Positions 9,425 to 19,255 are shown, numbered from the stretch's first letter. The stretch is DNA of 64,000 nucleotides from Pseudoalteromonas luteoviolacea (GCF_018100925.1 NZ_JAGJEH010000005.1:310001-374000), one strand, 5' to 3'. Notes: generated from the letters alone by a model not told the origin. Numbers and translations are program-made.

Positions 9425-9583
9425 CCCATTAATTTGCAGGTTACTAAAGCAATAGACGTTTGATCAAAATCAGGCGAATAATTGTTTGTGTTAAAAAATT
9501 CCAACATTGTGTGGATTTTTTCTCGCGATGTTGCGAAGGAGGGATTATCATGCGCACAAAGAAACTTATATAGGCAGTAAAGT

Positions 9584-9919
9584 ATGTCTTGCCCTCCTTG
9601 TCCAAAGTGTAACTCTGAGTATGTATATCAGGATCAGAGCCAATTAATCTGTCCAGAATGCGCTTATGAGTGGGATCCGTCTGAATCTGAGGAAGATGAT
9701 ACACCGCAAGTAAAAGACGCCAACGGCACATTGCTCGTTGATGGTGATAAAGTAACAGTGGTTAAAGACCTTAAAATTAAAGGCAGTTCACAGGTGATAA
9801 AAATCGGCACTAAAGCCCTAGTTAGGCGCGTGTTGGACAAAAAAGACCACGAGCTTGACTGTAAAGTTGATGGTGTAGGTGAAATGATGGTAACTGCAAA
9901 GTTCGTCAAAAAAGCATAA
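9584..9919 (+). CDS. yjdM: YjdM/PhnA-family zinc-ribbon protein
   Basis: This 111-residue protein begins with a zinc ribbon (CPKC at residues 6-9, then CPEC at about 23-26), followed by WDPSE and a compact beta domain containing DSNGTLL-like VKDANGTLLVDGDKVTVVKDLKIKGSS. This layout and length match YjdM, formerly called PhnA, a widespread small protein. The old link to alkylphosphonate or phosphonoacetate use is doubtful for most members. It stands alone, convergent with the REC-GGDEF-EAL gene. Family assignment is firm and function is unknown. Confidence 0.9.
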   Translation: MSCPPCPKCNSEYVYQDQSQLICPECAYEWDPSESEEDDTPQVKDANGTLLVDGDKVTVVKDLKIKGSSQVIKIGTKALVRRVLDKKDHELDCKVDGVGEMMVTAKFVKKA

Positions 9920-9935
9920 AATACCAATAGTCACT

Positions 9936-9964
9936 AGTGCACTGAGCAGCATAAGCAGTGCACT
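9936..9964. terminator. Inverted repeat between convergent genes, possible terminator
   Basis: The arms AGTGCACTG (9936-9944) and CAGTGCACT (9956-9964) form a perfect 9-bp stem with an 11-base loop between the stops of yjdM and the convergent REC-GGDEF-EAL gene. There is no clear T tract on either side, so an intrinsic terminator is possible but weak. Confidence 0.4.
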
Positions 9965-11673
9965 CAATCTTCTGTCGAATTATCTAAAATACACTCGATT
10001 AATGTATCGACAGGCATAGGTTTACCAAAAAAGTACCCCTGTAGGCGAGATACTCCAGCTCGCTGGCACACATCTACATGCGCTTTGCACTCTACGCCCT
10101 CTGCGACAGTTTCGATTGAGATCCCATGTAACATGGATGTGAGTCCATCCAGCATCGCTTGGGCTTTTTTATCATCAACTGTTCTCTCAATTAAACTTTT
10201 ATCGAGCTTAACAATATCAATCGGGTAATTTAACAGGTGCGATATAGAAGAAAACCCGGTGCCAAAGTCATCGAGGGCAATTTTGCACCCGCTGCTTTTG
10301 ATTAATTTCAGGGTTTCCAAAGTTGCGGTATTATTTTCCAGCAGTGCGGTCTCGGTCACTTCCACAATAACATTGTTGAGGTTGACGTGATTTTCTTTAG
10401 CTTGCTCTATGATAAATGCGTTGAGGTTTAAATCATGAATTTGCAAAGGAGAGAGGTTGATTGACAGCGCGATGTTGTTGGAGTTTGTTTCATCGACCAG
10501 TTGTGCGTATTTAGCCAATGACTTTTGAATGATCATCCTGCCAAATGTTTCAATCAGTCGAAGCTTTTCTGAAGCGATGATAAACTCAGCTGGTGAGGCT
10601 TTGGAGTCACCGAGAGGGAGTCTTACAAGGGCTTCGATGGCAATAATATTGGCGCCTGTTGTATTAAAAATAGGTTGAAAAAAAACGTCAAAGTTGTGGT
10701 TTTTTATCACGGTTCTAAGTTCGTTTTCAATTTGAAAGAGCCGATAAAATTCCCGCTCCAAAGATTCATCAAAAAAGCAGGCTTTGTTTTCTTTTTGTTT
10801 TTTCGCTTTATACATGGCGATATCAGCTTGTTTTAGCATGTCTTCCGCTGTGGTTTTTGAAGCGCAAAGCGTAATACCTATGCTGGCAGTGCTGTAAATT
10901 TGATGTTTATCATAGTGAAATGGCTCGTCGAAACTAGACAGTAGTCGCTCAGATATCGCCAAGGCTGCGTTTGAGTCCCTAACGCCAGAAAATACGAATG
11001 CAAACTCATCCCCGCCAAGCCTTGCAAATAGGGGGCTTTCTCTAAAGCTTGATTTAACCCGGTTAGCAAACTCTTTTAAAACAACATCGCCCGCTGAGTG
11101 CCCTAAACTGTCATTAATCAATTTGAACCCATCGATATCTAACAACATCACAACTACATATCCATCGAGGCTACGCATATTGACCAGCAGCGAAGTTAGT
11201 GCATTTTCGAAATATCTACGGTTGAAAAGCCCGGTTAATGTATCGCGCTCGGCTAGTTGCTTAACTTGTTGATAGCTATGAGTAAGTTTGTTCTGTAAGT
11301 CTATTCTTCTTTGAGATTGTTTGATACATCTAATGAGTTGGGTTGAAGTGACTTCATCTTTGAGCAATAAATCCTGAGCACCGGCATTAATACAGTTAAC
11401 CAGCAACTCTTCATCTCTATTGTTTGTGATCATAATGATCGCACAATCCTCGCAGATGTTTTTCGATTTTAATGTCATCAATAATTGAAGCCCATTTTGC
11501 TTGGGCATTTGATAATCTAACAATACAATATCGAATTCATCTTGTGCGATAGCAGTCAGCCCGTCCTCGGCGCTAATTGCTTCTTTTATATTAAATTTTT
11601 TCCCCGAGCAAATTAAAGCTTCTTTCACCAGCTCACGGTCAATTTTTTCATCATCAACCAGCAATATGTTCAT
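9964..11673 (-). CDS. REC-GGDEF-EAL cyclic-di-GMP signalling protein
   Basis: This 569-residue cytoplasmic protein has an N-terminal receiver (phospho-acceptor Asp53 in LLDYQMP), a short coiled linker, a GGDEF domain with intact RLGGDEF (about residue 220) and an EAL domain with EALVRLP and DDFGTGFSS. Both catalytic motifs are intact, so it could make and/or degrade c-di-GMP, with phosphorylation deciding the balance. The GGDEF lacks an RxxD inhibitory site at the expected place. It resembles the 591-residue protein at 16612-18387, and the pair flanks a kinase cluster that could supply the phosphate. Confidence 0.93.
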   Translation of the reverse strand: MNILLVDDEKIDRELVKEALICSGKKFNIKEAISAEDGLTAIAQDEFDIVLLDYQMPKQNGLQLLMTLKSKNICEDCAIIMITNNRDEELLVNCINAGAQDLLLKDEVTSTQLIRCIKQSQRRIDLQNKLTHSYQQVKQLAERDTLTGLFNRRYFENALTSLLVNMRSLDGYVVVMLLDIDGFKLINDSLGHSAGDVVLKEFANRVKSSFRESPLFARLGGDEFAFVFSGVRDSNAALAISERLLSSFDEPFHYDKHQIYSTASIGITLCASKTTAEDMLKQADIAMYKAKKQKENKACFFDESLEREFYRLFQIENELRTVIKNHNFDVFFQPIFNTTGANIIAIEALVRLPLGDSKASPAEFIIASEKLRLIETFGRMIIQKSLAKYAQLVDETNSNNIALSINLSPLQIHDLNLNAFIIEQAKENHVNLNNVIVEVTETALLENNTATLETLKLIKSSGCKIALDDFGTGFSSISHLLNYPIDIVKLDKSLIERTVDDKKAQAMLDGLTSMLHGISIETVAEGVECKAHVDVCQRAGVSRLQGYFFGKPMPVDTLIECILDNSTED

Positions 11674-12331
11674 TTGCTGCGCTCCCTGTCGCCACGGTGG
11701 CTGTGGCCTGATCTTCTGATGTATTTTAGTGTTAATAATCAGCCTAGTTTAGGAGTAAATATTTGGCTAGCGAAGTGGCTATTTATTTACTAACTTAGTA
11801 TTACTCTTAGTTGATGTTTATCTTGATTAAGGATGCTTTTTTTAGGTGGATAGGGCGGCAGTGCAGGATACCAATATACGTTGGTCATGGTTGCTAAAGA
11901 GCCGTGCGAAATCGTGGCTTATGCTGTCAGTGGCAACATACATTTTTTAGTTCACATGGAAAACTTAGCCAGTGGTTTACTATACTTTTTGAAGCGAAGC
12001 GCATAGACGCACTGGGACGGTATGGTTGGTGTTCATTGCGCCTTTAAAAAAGAACAAGTGCAATGGCTGTAAGGTCGCGCAATTACCTAAATAAACACGG
12101 ATATTGAAGCGCTCATAGCGCATCTTTGAGAGTGTGCACACAAACAAAAAAGCCGACGTAAAAGCGTTGAGAAGATAATGCTGCCATTATTTGGCTATAT
12201 GCCAGTTGAGAACGACACAAGGGCAGGGCTTGCATTCAATTGATAATAATGGTCGTTTAGGTATGAGCTTGGGCACAGCTTAAGCAGGTAAATCGCTGAT
12301 TTGGTTTGGGGTGAGGTATAAAGGAGTATAG
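11674..12331. other. 658-bp intergenic region with a stop-interrupted reading frame
   Basis: No intact gene is visible here. From an ATG at 11887 a plus-strand frame reads 39 codons (start MVAKEPCEIVAYAV) to a TAG at 12004. It then continues in the same frame through stops at about 12070 and 12088 with protein-like composition to about 12240. This could be a decayed gene, but I cannot assign a family. Promoters for the divergent flanking regulators should also lie here. Confidence 0.35.
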
Positions 12332-13438
12332 ATGGACGTTTTGAATGTTTTGTTAGTAGATGATAGTGAGGACGATCGCTATTTTTTAAAGAGGACACTG
12401 ACGAGCGATGGATCTCATTGGCATATTTTGGAGGCGGAGTCAGGTGAACATGGCTTGGATATATTGAAAAGCCATCAGGTTGATATTGTTCTGTTAGATT
12501 ATTCGTTACCTGGCACCAATGGATTAATGACGTTATCGGCCATTAATAAACAGTTTCCGCTATTGCCCGTTATAATGCTCACAGGGCAGGGCAGTGAAAC
12601 AGTGGCTGCGGAGTCTATCAAAAATGGTGCATCAGACTACATAAGCAAAGGCGGTCTCACGCACCTGTCATTGATGAAATCAATCAATTCTGCAATGCAC
12701 TCTGCGCGGTTGCATCGCAGAATTGAGGAGAAAAATAGAGAGCTTTCGCAGTTTGCATACGTATTGGCTCATGATCTAAAGCAGCCGGCAAACGCAGTTC
12801 AAAAAATGAGCCAAGTGATTGTACAAAATTATCATCAATGTGTTCCTGCCAATGTGTTGGATAAACTGACTCTGATCAACCAATCATCGTTGCAAATGTA
12901 TGGGCTAATTGATGCATTGGTATGTTATACCCAGCTAGATTTAGACGATTCACACCTTTTTGAAAAAACGGATTTTAACAAGTGTGTTGAAATAGCAATA
13001 TCGAATCTCACCACTCAAATTGAATCTTCCAGTGCTAAAATTACATGTTCAGATTTACCGTCCATTACGGCGATCCCAAGCTTCGTTGTACAGTTGTTTC
13101 AAAACATCTTAGAAAATTCCCTTAAATACTCTGAAAGTCAGCCATTTATTGATATCTCTTGTCAGTGTGATGAAACTTGTTGGCATTTCACCGTACAAGA
13201 TAATGGTATTGGTATTCCACCACAATTGAGACATAAAGTGTTTGAGCCATTAGCCCGCTTACACAATAGTGAATCTTACGCAGGGTCCGGGTTAGGGTTG
13301 GCTACTGCAAAAAGAATCGTCAACAAACACTGTGGAGATATCTATTTTTCAGATAGTGAATGTGGTCAAGGCAGTAAGCTACACTTTTCTGTCTCTAAAA
13401 AACTGAAGGTATCTGAAAAAGAACAAGCGCTCAGGTAG
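12332..13438 (+). CDS. Receiver domain-histidine kinase hybrid (REC-HisKA-HATPase)
   Basis: This 368-residue cytoplasmic protein has an N-terminal receiver (Asp56 in LLDYSLPG), then a HisKA helix with His147 in LAHDLKQP, then a HATPase domain with QDNGIGIP and GSGLGLATAKRI. The order REC then kinase, with no membrane part, means it probably receives phosphate or a signal from another kinase. A good AAGGAG lies before the ATG. The gene starts a four-gene cluster: REC-kinase, periplasmic binding protein, membrane kinase, small response regulator. Confidence 0.92.
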   Translation: MDVLNVLLVDDSEDDRYFLKRTLTSDGSHWHILEAESGEHGLDILKSHQVDIVLLDYSLPGTNGLMTLSAINKQFPLLPVIMLTGQGSETVAAESIKNGASDYISKGGLTHLSLMKSINSAMHSARLHRRIEEKNRELSQFAYVLAHDLKQPANAVQKMSQVIVQNYHQCVPANVLDKLTLINQSSLQMYGLIDALVCYTQLDLDDSHLFEKTDFNKCVEIAISNLTTQIESSSAKITCSDLPSITAIPSFVVQLFQNILENSLKYSESQPFIDISCQCDETCWHFTVQDNGIGIPPQLRHKVFEPLARLHNSESYAGSGLGLATAKRIVNKHCGDIYFSDSECGQGSKLHFSVSKKLKVSEKEQALR

Positions 13439-13453
13439 GTCAAAATTGGGTAA

Positions 13454-14473
13454 GTGAATAAGCAGGTCTGCAAGAGTATTCCAAGGAGATATAGTGTGTT
13501 TATAGGTCGATTCATATTACTGTTTTTATTGGTGCTATCTTCAAATGCCGAAGCCCAAAGAATACTGATTGTAGAAACGCTTCAGGTCCCTATTGTCACC
13601 ACTCACACCAAGCACATAGTGTCCAGATTGAAACGATTGGATAACCAATTGGAAATTGATGTATTTGATGGCAATGGGCAAAGCGCTCTCATAGAAGCGC
13701 ATATACAAGAAAAGCTTGCTTGTCGCTGCTTTGATTTACTGATCGCTAATGGCACACTTGCTGCGAAAATAGGTAAAAAACTGCTGGTCGATCAAGGTAT
13801 TCCTATGGTGTTTGTGACAGTTGCTGATCCACAAGGTGCCGGGCTAACCATGGCTGACAACTCCAGCAATCACTTTATTACGGGTAGAGCATATTCAGTA
13901 AGGCGCGGCACCAAGTTAGAGATCGTCAATCAACTATTTAAGAATGATAAAGTAAACATTGGTATTGTTGCGACAACATATCCAGCCGCTTTGACAGACA
14001 TACGCAGGATTGAGGTAATAGCCAAAGAATATAAAAACATTCAATTAACTAAAAAAGTCATTGAGTATCAGGATGTGAGTAACGCCTCACTAGATGATAC
14101 CTATTTAGCAGCGTATCAAGCTGCAAGTGCGATTCAATCACAAGTGGACTTTTTCTGGTCTGTGAATGGACCACTTAGCGAAAAGAGTGAATTTGTCCCT
14201 GCCATGTCCATTTTGAAACCTATCTTGTATGGTGCAAATATTAAATCAGTGCAACAAGGCGCGTTGTTTACGGTTATTCCTGATCCAGAGTGGACAGGGA
14301 AAGAAATAGCTAATATTGTCGTTAGAATATTAAGTGGTACCCCTGCCAACAAAATTGAAATTCGCTCTGCGTCAAAGAATATTCTCGCATTTAACGTCAA
14401 AACCGCCACATCGCTGGGCGTTGTTATACCCTTTAGCTTGCTCAAAATAGCAGGCGAACATGTGTATCATTAA
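13454..14473 (+). CDS. Orphan ABC-type periplasmic substrate-binding protein (ABC_sub_bind family)
   Basis: This 339-residue exported protein starts with GTG at 13454 and carries a signal peptide (core FILLFLLVLSS, cleavage near AEA-Q at about residue 34). The mature part is a type-1 periplasmic-binding fold of the ABC_sub_bind/TrpX-like class. ILIVETLQVPIV, a mid-domain PMVFVTVADPQGAGL and the late GALFTVIPDPEWTGKEIANIVVRIL segment support this. No transporter permease or ATPase adjoins it. It sits between a REC-kinase and a membrane kinase with 11-15 bp gaps. I infer that it is a ligand-loaded input for the kinase and not an uptake protein. Confidence 0.85.
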   Translation: MNKQVCKSIPRRYSVFIGRFILLFLLVLSSNAEAQRILIVETLQVPIVTTHTKHIVSRLKRLDNQLEIDVFDGNGQSALIEAHIQEKLACRCFDLLIANGTLAAKIGKKLLVDQGIPMVFVTVADPQGAGLTMADNSSNHFITGRAYSVRRGTKLEIVNQLFKNDKVNIGIVATTYPAALTDIRRIEVIAKEYKNIQLTKKVIEYQDVSNASLDDTYLAAYQAASAIQSQVDFFWSVNGPLSEKSEFVPAMSILKPILYGANIKSVQQGALFTVIPDPEWTGKEIANIVVRILSGTPANKIEIRSASKNILAFNVKTATSLGVVIPFSLLKIAGEHVYH

Positions 14474-14484
14474 CGGGCGACAAT

Positions 14485-15927
14485 ATGAAACTTAAGTATC
14501 TTTTATTTATAATTTTTTTCCCCTTAATGGTACTTGGTCCAGCTGCGGTGGGGTTTATTGCATATCAGTTTATTGAGCAAACAACTTTCGAAAAATTAAC
14601 ATTGCTAAATGATATGCATACGACAGATTTTATAGGCTTACATGTTGAGTCACGAAATCAGACCTTAATTAAAAACAAACTGGATAGCTATCCGAGCTAT
14701 GTAAATGCGTATAAAAAAGAGGTGCTGTTAGAAGTTAAGCAAAGCTATGAGCACTACGACGGCAGCTTTTTAATTTTTGATAAGACCCTCGATAAGTGGT
14801 TTTACAAAGAAGGCTATTTAAAGGGTGAGTCTAAGACGCATTTAAGTGCAATCGGCTTTGATGTCCTTGATGGCGTCAATGTGGTTAAAATCGGTGCAGA
14901 GCAATATATCTATTCCAAACATGTATTTTCCCCTTGGGAGTGGGAAATATACGGCATCTATCCGCTATCTAAGGCGAGCGGGCTTTTATATGAAATTGGC
15001 TTTGCTGTATTTTGGGTGTGTGCGTTTATTTTAATGTTACTTTTTGTCATAACCTCCTTTATTTATAGATATTTATTTCTTAACCCATTAACTAAAATCA
15101 CGCAGTTTTCAGAAAATGTGTCAATGCTAAAGCTTGATAATAAGCTGGTTATAGAGTCGCCGACAGAGTTTGCTGTTTTGAGTCATTCATTGGAAACAAT
15201 GCGGGTTAAATTGAATGACAACTTAGAAAAAATTGAGGCTGCAAATGAAGACCTCAGTGAGTTTTCTTATCGAACTTCGCATGATTTAAAGTCTCCACTG
15301 ACCGCGTCTAAGCAGCTTGCTAAGTACGTATTGGAAGATATTAAAAGTGGTAATTTACAAGAAGCAACCAGCAGTGTTGAACGCATTTTTAATCAAATGT
15401 CTAAGTTGGAATCCCTGGTCGACGACGTGTTGTCTTTAACCCGTGTTGATCTGGTGACAGAAAGAGATGAATTTCTTGATGTTCATGATTTACTAAGTGA
15501 AGTCAAAGCTAAAATAGACACTTTTTTTCACACCGAAGAGTGTGTGCTGACTATGAAAGTTGATATGGACGACCCAAAAATATTTGGACAGCGAGTGCGT
15601 TATAAACAAATAATTGAAAACTTGGTATCTAACTCTTTTAAATACAAAGACGCTGCTAAAAAGCAGTGTTTTGTCACAGTTACTTTGAAAGATAATGACC
15701 ATGATGGGATTATGCTTGAAGTTGAAGATAACGGTGTTGGTATACCAAAAACGTATCATCACGAAGTCTATGATATGTTTAAGCGATTCCACCCTCAGCT
15801 ATCTTCTGGTTCCGGACTTGGCCTTGCAATTGTCAAAAAACACGTTGATAAATTGAAGGGTTATATCAATTTTGATACGTCCGATCAGGGAACTCGATTT
15901 ACGATACACATTAAAAGGAATAAATAG
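14485..15927 (+). CDS. Membrane sensor histidine kinase with periplasmic domain and HAMP
   Basis: This 480-residue kinase has TM1 at about residues 5-27, a periplasmic sensor region of about 140 residues, TM2 at about 168-192, a HAMP-like linker, a HisKA helix (YRTSHDLKSPL, about residue 270) and a HATPase domain with EDNGVGIP and GSGLGLAIVKK. The periplasmic region is the likely docking or ligand site for the binding protein encoded 11 bp upstream. The downstream response regulator starts 3 bp after the stop and is probably its target. The ligand is unknown. Confidence 0.92.
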   Translation: MKLKYLLFIIFFPLMVLGPAAVGFIAYQFIEQTTFEKLTLLNDMHTTDFIGLHVESRNQTLIKNKLDSYPSYVNAYKKEVLLEVKQSYEHYDGSFLIFDKTLDKWFYKEGYLKGESKTHLSAIGFDVLDGVNVVKIGAEQYIYSKHVFSPWEWEIYGIYPLSKASGLLYEIGFAVFWVCAFILMLLFVITSFIYRYLFLNPLTKITQFSENVSMLKLDNKLVIESPTEFAVLSHSLETMRVKLNDNLEKIEAANEDLSEFSYRTSHDLKSPLTASKQLAKYVLEDIKSGNLQEATSSVERIFNQMSKLESLVDDVLSLTRVDLVTERDEFLDVHDLLSEVKAKIDTFFHTEECVLTMKVDMDDPKIFGQRVRYKQIIENLVSNSFKYKDAAKKQCFVTVTLKDNDHDGIMLEVEDNGVGIPKTYHHEVYDMFKRFHPQLSSGSGLGLAIVKKHVDKLKGYINFDTSDQGTRFTIHIKRNK

Positions 15928-15930
15928 ACA

Positions 15931-16365
15931 ATGACGCCATTTTCAGTATTGATAGTTGATGACAATGAAGATGATAGGTACATTTTAAAGCGACAACTAA
16001 GGGATTCAAAATTACCCATTAGCAAGGTATTTGAAGCGTGTGATGGTGTCAATGCTGTGGATTTTTTTGAAGACAGTAAACAACATGCAGCAATGAGTGA
16101 TGAGGTTTATCCGCCAAAGTTTATATTCCTAGATATCAATATGCCACTGATGGGAGGCTTTGAGTTTTTAAGAGTATTTGAGGGAGTGGTTAAAAAGCTA
16201 AGCCTTGATTCAATTATCATTGTTATGTTTAGTAGCTCGGAAAGAGAGCAAGATAGAAAAATGGCGTTGAGTCACTCTCAAGTGAAAGGTTATTTTATCA
16301 AAGGCGCATATGGCGTTGAGTGTTTAACAGAGCAGCTGAGATTGATGGCCGACTCAAACAGCTGA
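15931..16365 (+). CDS. Single-domain response regulator (Rcp1-like)
   Basis: This 144-residue receiver has LIVDDNEDDR, a predicted phospho-acceptor Asp68 in IFLDINMP, FSSSE in place of the usual hydrophobic-T-S strand 4, and a lysine in FIKGAYG. There is no output domain. It lies 3 bp after the membrane kinase, so co-transcription and pairing are likely. Its architecture matches the regulator at 4693-5148. It may pass phosphate to the receiver of the REC-kinase or to the REC-GGDEF-EAL proteins on either side. Confidence 0.9.
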   Translation: MTPFSVLIVDDNEDDRYILKRQLRDSKLPISKVFEACDGVNAVDFFEDSKQHAAMSDEVYPPKFIFLDINMPLMGGFEFLRVFEGVVKKLSLDSIIIVMFSSSEREQDRKMALSHSQVKGYFIKGAYGVECLTEQLRLMADSNS

Positions 16366-16611
16366 AGAGCCGACTAATGTCCAAAGCTATCTAATTACTC
16401 TATTTGCTATGCAATGTGTGACGTATAGGTATGTGGGGTAAGTTGTGTTGTAATCACAGTATAGCTTTGCGCCATCAATTAAAACGTTGTTGCCTTAAAA
16501 TGAATTAGGCACTTCCTTTTCCGTATTGTCTAATAGGTCAAGTTAATGCGAAAACGCCTTAACTCCCCATCTCTTTGTGAGGAATAGCAGGCGCTTTTGA
16601 GGCTAACCGTG

Positions 16612-18387
16612 TTATTTCTTTGTACCTTGACTCAAAGGTGAGTTGCTATTCACAACCGATAAATGGTTTGTGTTATTTTCATCTTCAAGTAACTGTTTTA
16701 TTTTGTGCTCACTCATGGGTTGGTAATACAAGAAACCCTGTAATAAATTAATGTTCAAATCTGCGCAGGTTATTGATTGTGGACTTGTTTCAACACCCTC
16801 AGCGACAATATCAAAATCTAATTTAGTGAGCATGTAAGTCAGCCCTTTAAGCATGTCGTGACTAGTTGAGTCTGGCTGCGAGATACTTTGAATTATCGAA
16901 CGGTCTATTTTGACAATTTTGATGGGGGATTTGAGCAAATATGGCAGAGACGAAAAACCGGTACCAAAGTCGTCCAGTGCTAGCCCAATTCCCTGCTCAG
17001 AGAGACTGGCTAGGGTTTCATTGATCATTGATGAATTTTGCAATAGTGCTTCTTCGGTTAACTCGAGGATCAGTCGATCCGGTGGTATTTTAAATCTAGT
17101 AAGCGCTTCTATTACCATATAAGCAAAGCCACTTTTGCTCAACTGGCCTGGTGAAACATTGATTGCGAGCTTAAATTGGTACTGTTGGTTTTGCAGCATA
17201 GCGGCGAAATGTTTAAATGCTGATTCTAAAACCCATTGACCAATTGACTGGAGCAAATCGGCTTCTTCGGCAATTGGTATAAACTCGGCAGGTAGTTGAG
17301 TCGTTGTTGCAATAGGCCAGCGGATCAAGGCTTCTAGAATCACGATTTTTTCGGACTCTCTGTCGATAATAGGCTGGTATTTTATATCAAACTCTTTATT
17401 GTTGACCGCTTGACGCAGCTCAGCTTCAACTTTGTATTTAAGTAAAAAGGGCGCTTGAATATTATCTTGAAAAATCTCGATCTGCTCACCAGATTTGCGC
17501 TTTGCTCGGTACATTGCGATATCAGCTAGTTTCATCAAATCTTGACTGTGTTCTGCATTGTAAGGCGCGATGGCAATGCCAATACTGCCGCTGCAATGCA
17601 GCGCATGACCTGAGATTTCAAAAGGCGTATCAAGGGTAGCGAGTATGCGCCTAGCGATGACTTGTGCTTGCGATATTGATGATAGCTCACCACAAGCAAA
17701 TGCAAACTCATCCCCACCTAGTCGGGCGAGTAACTCATTTTCACGCAATACTTCTTTTATCCTGCCAGAAATAGCGCCTAGCAATCTATCACCAGTATGA
17801 TGGCCAAAATTGTCGTTGATATGTTTAAATTTATTGAGGTCTAACATCATTACAGCAGTTAATTCGTTCTGGCGGCGAGCTCGGGAGCAGAGCAGACGAT
17901 TCAACATTTCTTCAAAGTGGAAGCGATTATGCAAACCAGTCAATGAATCCCTCTCAGCCAGCTCTTTGATATGTATATAACTTTCATGTAACTGCTGCTC
18001 TAGTTCATGGCGCTTTCGAGCTTGTAATATGGAGCGTGCTAACTGAGAACCAGTGATTTCTTGCTTGAGCAAAAAGTCTTGGGCGCCTGCATTAATACAA
18101 TCCAATGCAAGTTGTTGATCATAGATATTACAGGTCATCACGATTGCAGTATGTTTTAGGTAGCAATTGCCTCTTAACTCGATGATCGCTTCTACACCGT
18201 TAACCAGCGGCATATTGAAATCAAGTAAGATGACGTCAACTTGAATCTCTTGAATGAGTTGATACGCTTCGATAAGGCTACTGGCCTCGACAATATCATA
18301 ATGTTGCTGCTCGCCAGAAAGTGTTTTTATCACCGTTTTTCTATCAATTGCATCATCGTCAACGACAAGTAACTTTGTGTAGGTCAT
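16612..18387 (-). CDS. REC-GGDEF-EAL cyclic-di-GMP signalling protein
   Basis: This 591-residue protein has a receiver (Asp56 in LLDFNMP), a GGDEF domain with intact RLGGDEF and an EAL domain with EALIRWP and DDFGTGFSS, so both synthesis and hydrolysis of c-di-GMP are possible. Domain order, linker (LHESYIHIKELAERDSLTGLHNR) and length are very like the 569-residue protein at 9964-11673, which suggests a duplication. It ends convergent to the small response regulator, after a 246-bp gap in which I see no gene. Confidence 0.93.
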   Translation of the reverse strand: MTYTKLLVVDDDAIDRKTVIKTLSGEQQHYDIVEASSLIEAYQLIQEIQVDVILLDFNMPLVNGVEAIIELRGNCYLKHTAIVMTCNIYDQQLALDCINAGAQDFLLKQEITGSQLARSILQARKRHELEQQLHESYIHIKELAERDSLTGLHNRFHFEEMLNRLLCSRARRQNELTAVMMLDLNKFKHINDNFGHHTGDRLLGAISGRIKEVLRENELLARLGGDEFAFACGELSSISQAQVIARRILATLDTPFEISGHALHCSGSIGIAIAPYNAEHSQDLMKLADIAMYRAKRKSGEQIEIFQDNIQAPFLLKYKVEAELRQAVNNKEFDIKYQPIIDRESEKIVILEALIRWPIATTTQLPAEFIPIAEEADLLQSIGQWVLESAFKHFAAMLQNQQYQFKLAINVSPGQLSKSGFAYMVIEALTRFKIPPDRLILELTEEALLQNSSMINETLASLSEQGIGLALDDFGTGFSSLPYLLKSPIKIVKIDRSIIQSISQPDSTSHDMLKGLTYMLTKLDFDIVAEGVETSPQSITCADLNINLLQGFLYYQPMSEHKIKQLLEDENNTNHLSVVNSNSPLSQGTKK

Positions 18388-18631
18388 ATGGTCCTATTCC
18401 TTGCATATTCAGCATCGAGACAACAAATGTTGTTTCTGGGTTATTCCACTTTAACTCTAGACCAAACCCTTTGAAGTGAAAGTGTTGAAAGAAAATAGCG
18501 CCTATAAATTGATCCTGCCAATCACGATAGCGTGAATAAGGTGTGTCTTTTTATATACATTGATTGAAAAAATATGCTTGTATAGTGATATTGACTTGAT
18601 TAGAACAATGCCGCATGAGGAAATACTGAAA

Positions 18632-19255
18632 ATGGAGTATTTGATTGCCGTAACCCTATTTGCAATTTCCACCTCGATCACTCCGGGGCCAAACAACATT
18701 ATGGTGATGACCAGTGCCTTAAACTTTGGTATTAAAAAAACCTTACCCTTACTGTCGGGAATTTGTGTTGGATTTAGTTTGATGTTGCTGGTGGTGGGAC
18801 TGGGCTTTGGGCAAGTATTTAACTGGTTTCCGGATTTGCATTTAGTGATTAAGTGCGCGGGTGTCACCTATTTGCTGTATCTCGCTTGGCTAATTGCTCG
18901 CTCAGGCGGAGCAACTATGGAATCACAAGCACAAACGCCACTTACGTTTATTAACGGAGCTTTATTTCAATGGGTGAATGCCAAGGCATGGGTTGTAGCA
19001 ACTGGCGCAATTGCCGCTTTTACCTCTATAGGTGAAGGCTATTACGGTCAAAATATGACAATTGCATTGATATTTTTGATTGCTGCATTTCCCTGTGTTG
19101 GTATTTGGCTATTGTGTGGGTCTGTTCTACAACGTGTATTAAAGCAGCAAAAATCCAGAGTATATTTTAATTATTTTATGGCTGCTCTTTTGGTTTTATC
19201 TGTAATACCTGTGATGTTTGAAGTGTATACACAGCTCGGCGAGAAGGGATTATGA
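18632..19255 (+). CDS. LysE/RhtB-family amino-acid exporter
   Basis: This is an inner-membrane protein of about 207 residues with six hydrophobic segments. The LysE-family N-terminal motif TSITPGPNNIMVMTSALNFG is present, followed by a glycine-rich second helix. The ATG at 18632 is preferred, with GAGG upstream, over a longer frame from 18560 whose extra 24 residues are polar and unlike the family. The stop overlaps the next gene's start (ATGA at 19252), so it is co-translated with the macro-domain protein. The exported amino acid or metabolite is unknown. Confidence 0.88.
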   Translation: MEYLIAVTLFAISTSITPGPNNIMVMTSALNFGIKKTLPLLSGICVGFSLMLLVVGLGFGQVFNWFPDLHLVIKCAGVTYLLYLAWLIARSGGATMESQAQTPLTFINGALFQWVNAKAWVVATGAIAAFTSIGEGYYGQNMTIALIFLIAAFPCVGIWLLCGSVLQRVLKQQKSRVYFNYFMAALLVLSVIPVMFEVYTQLGEKGL

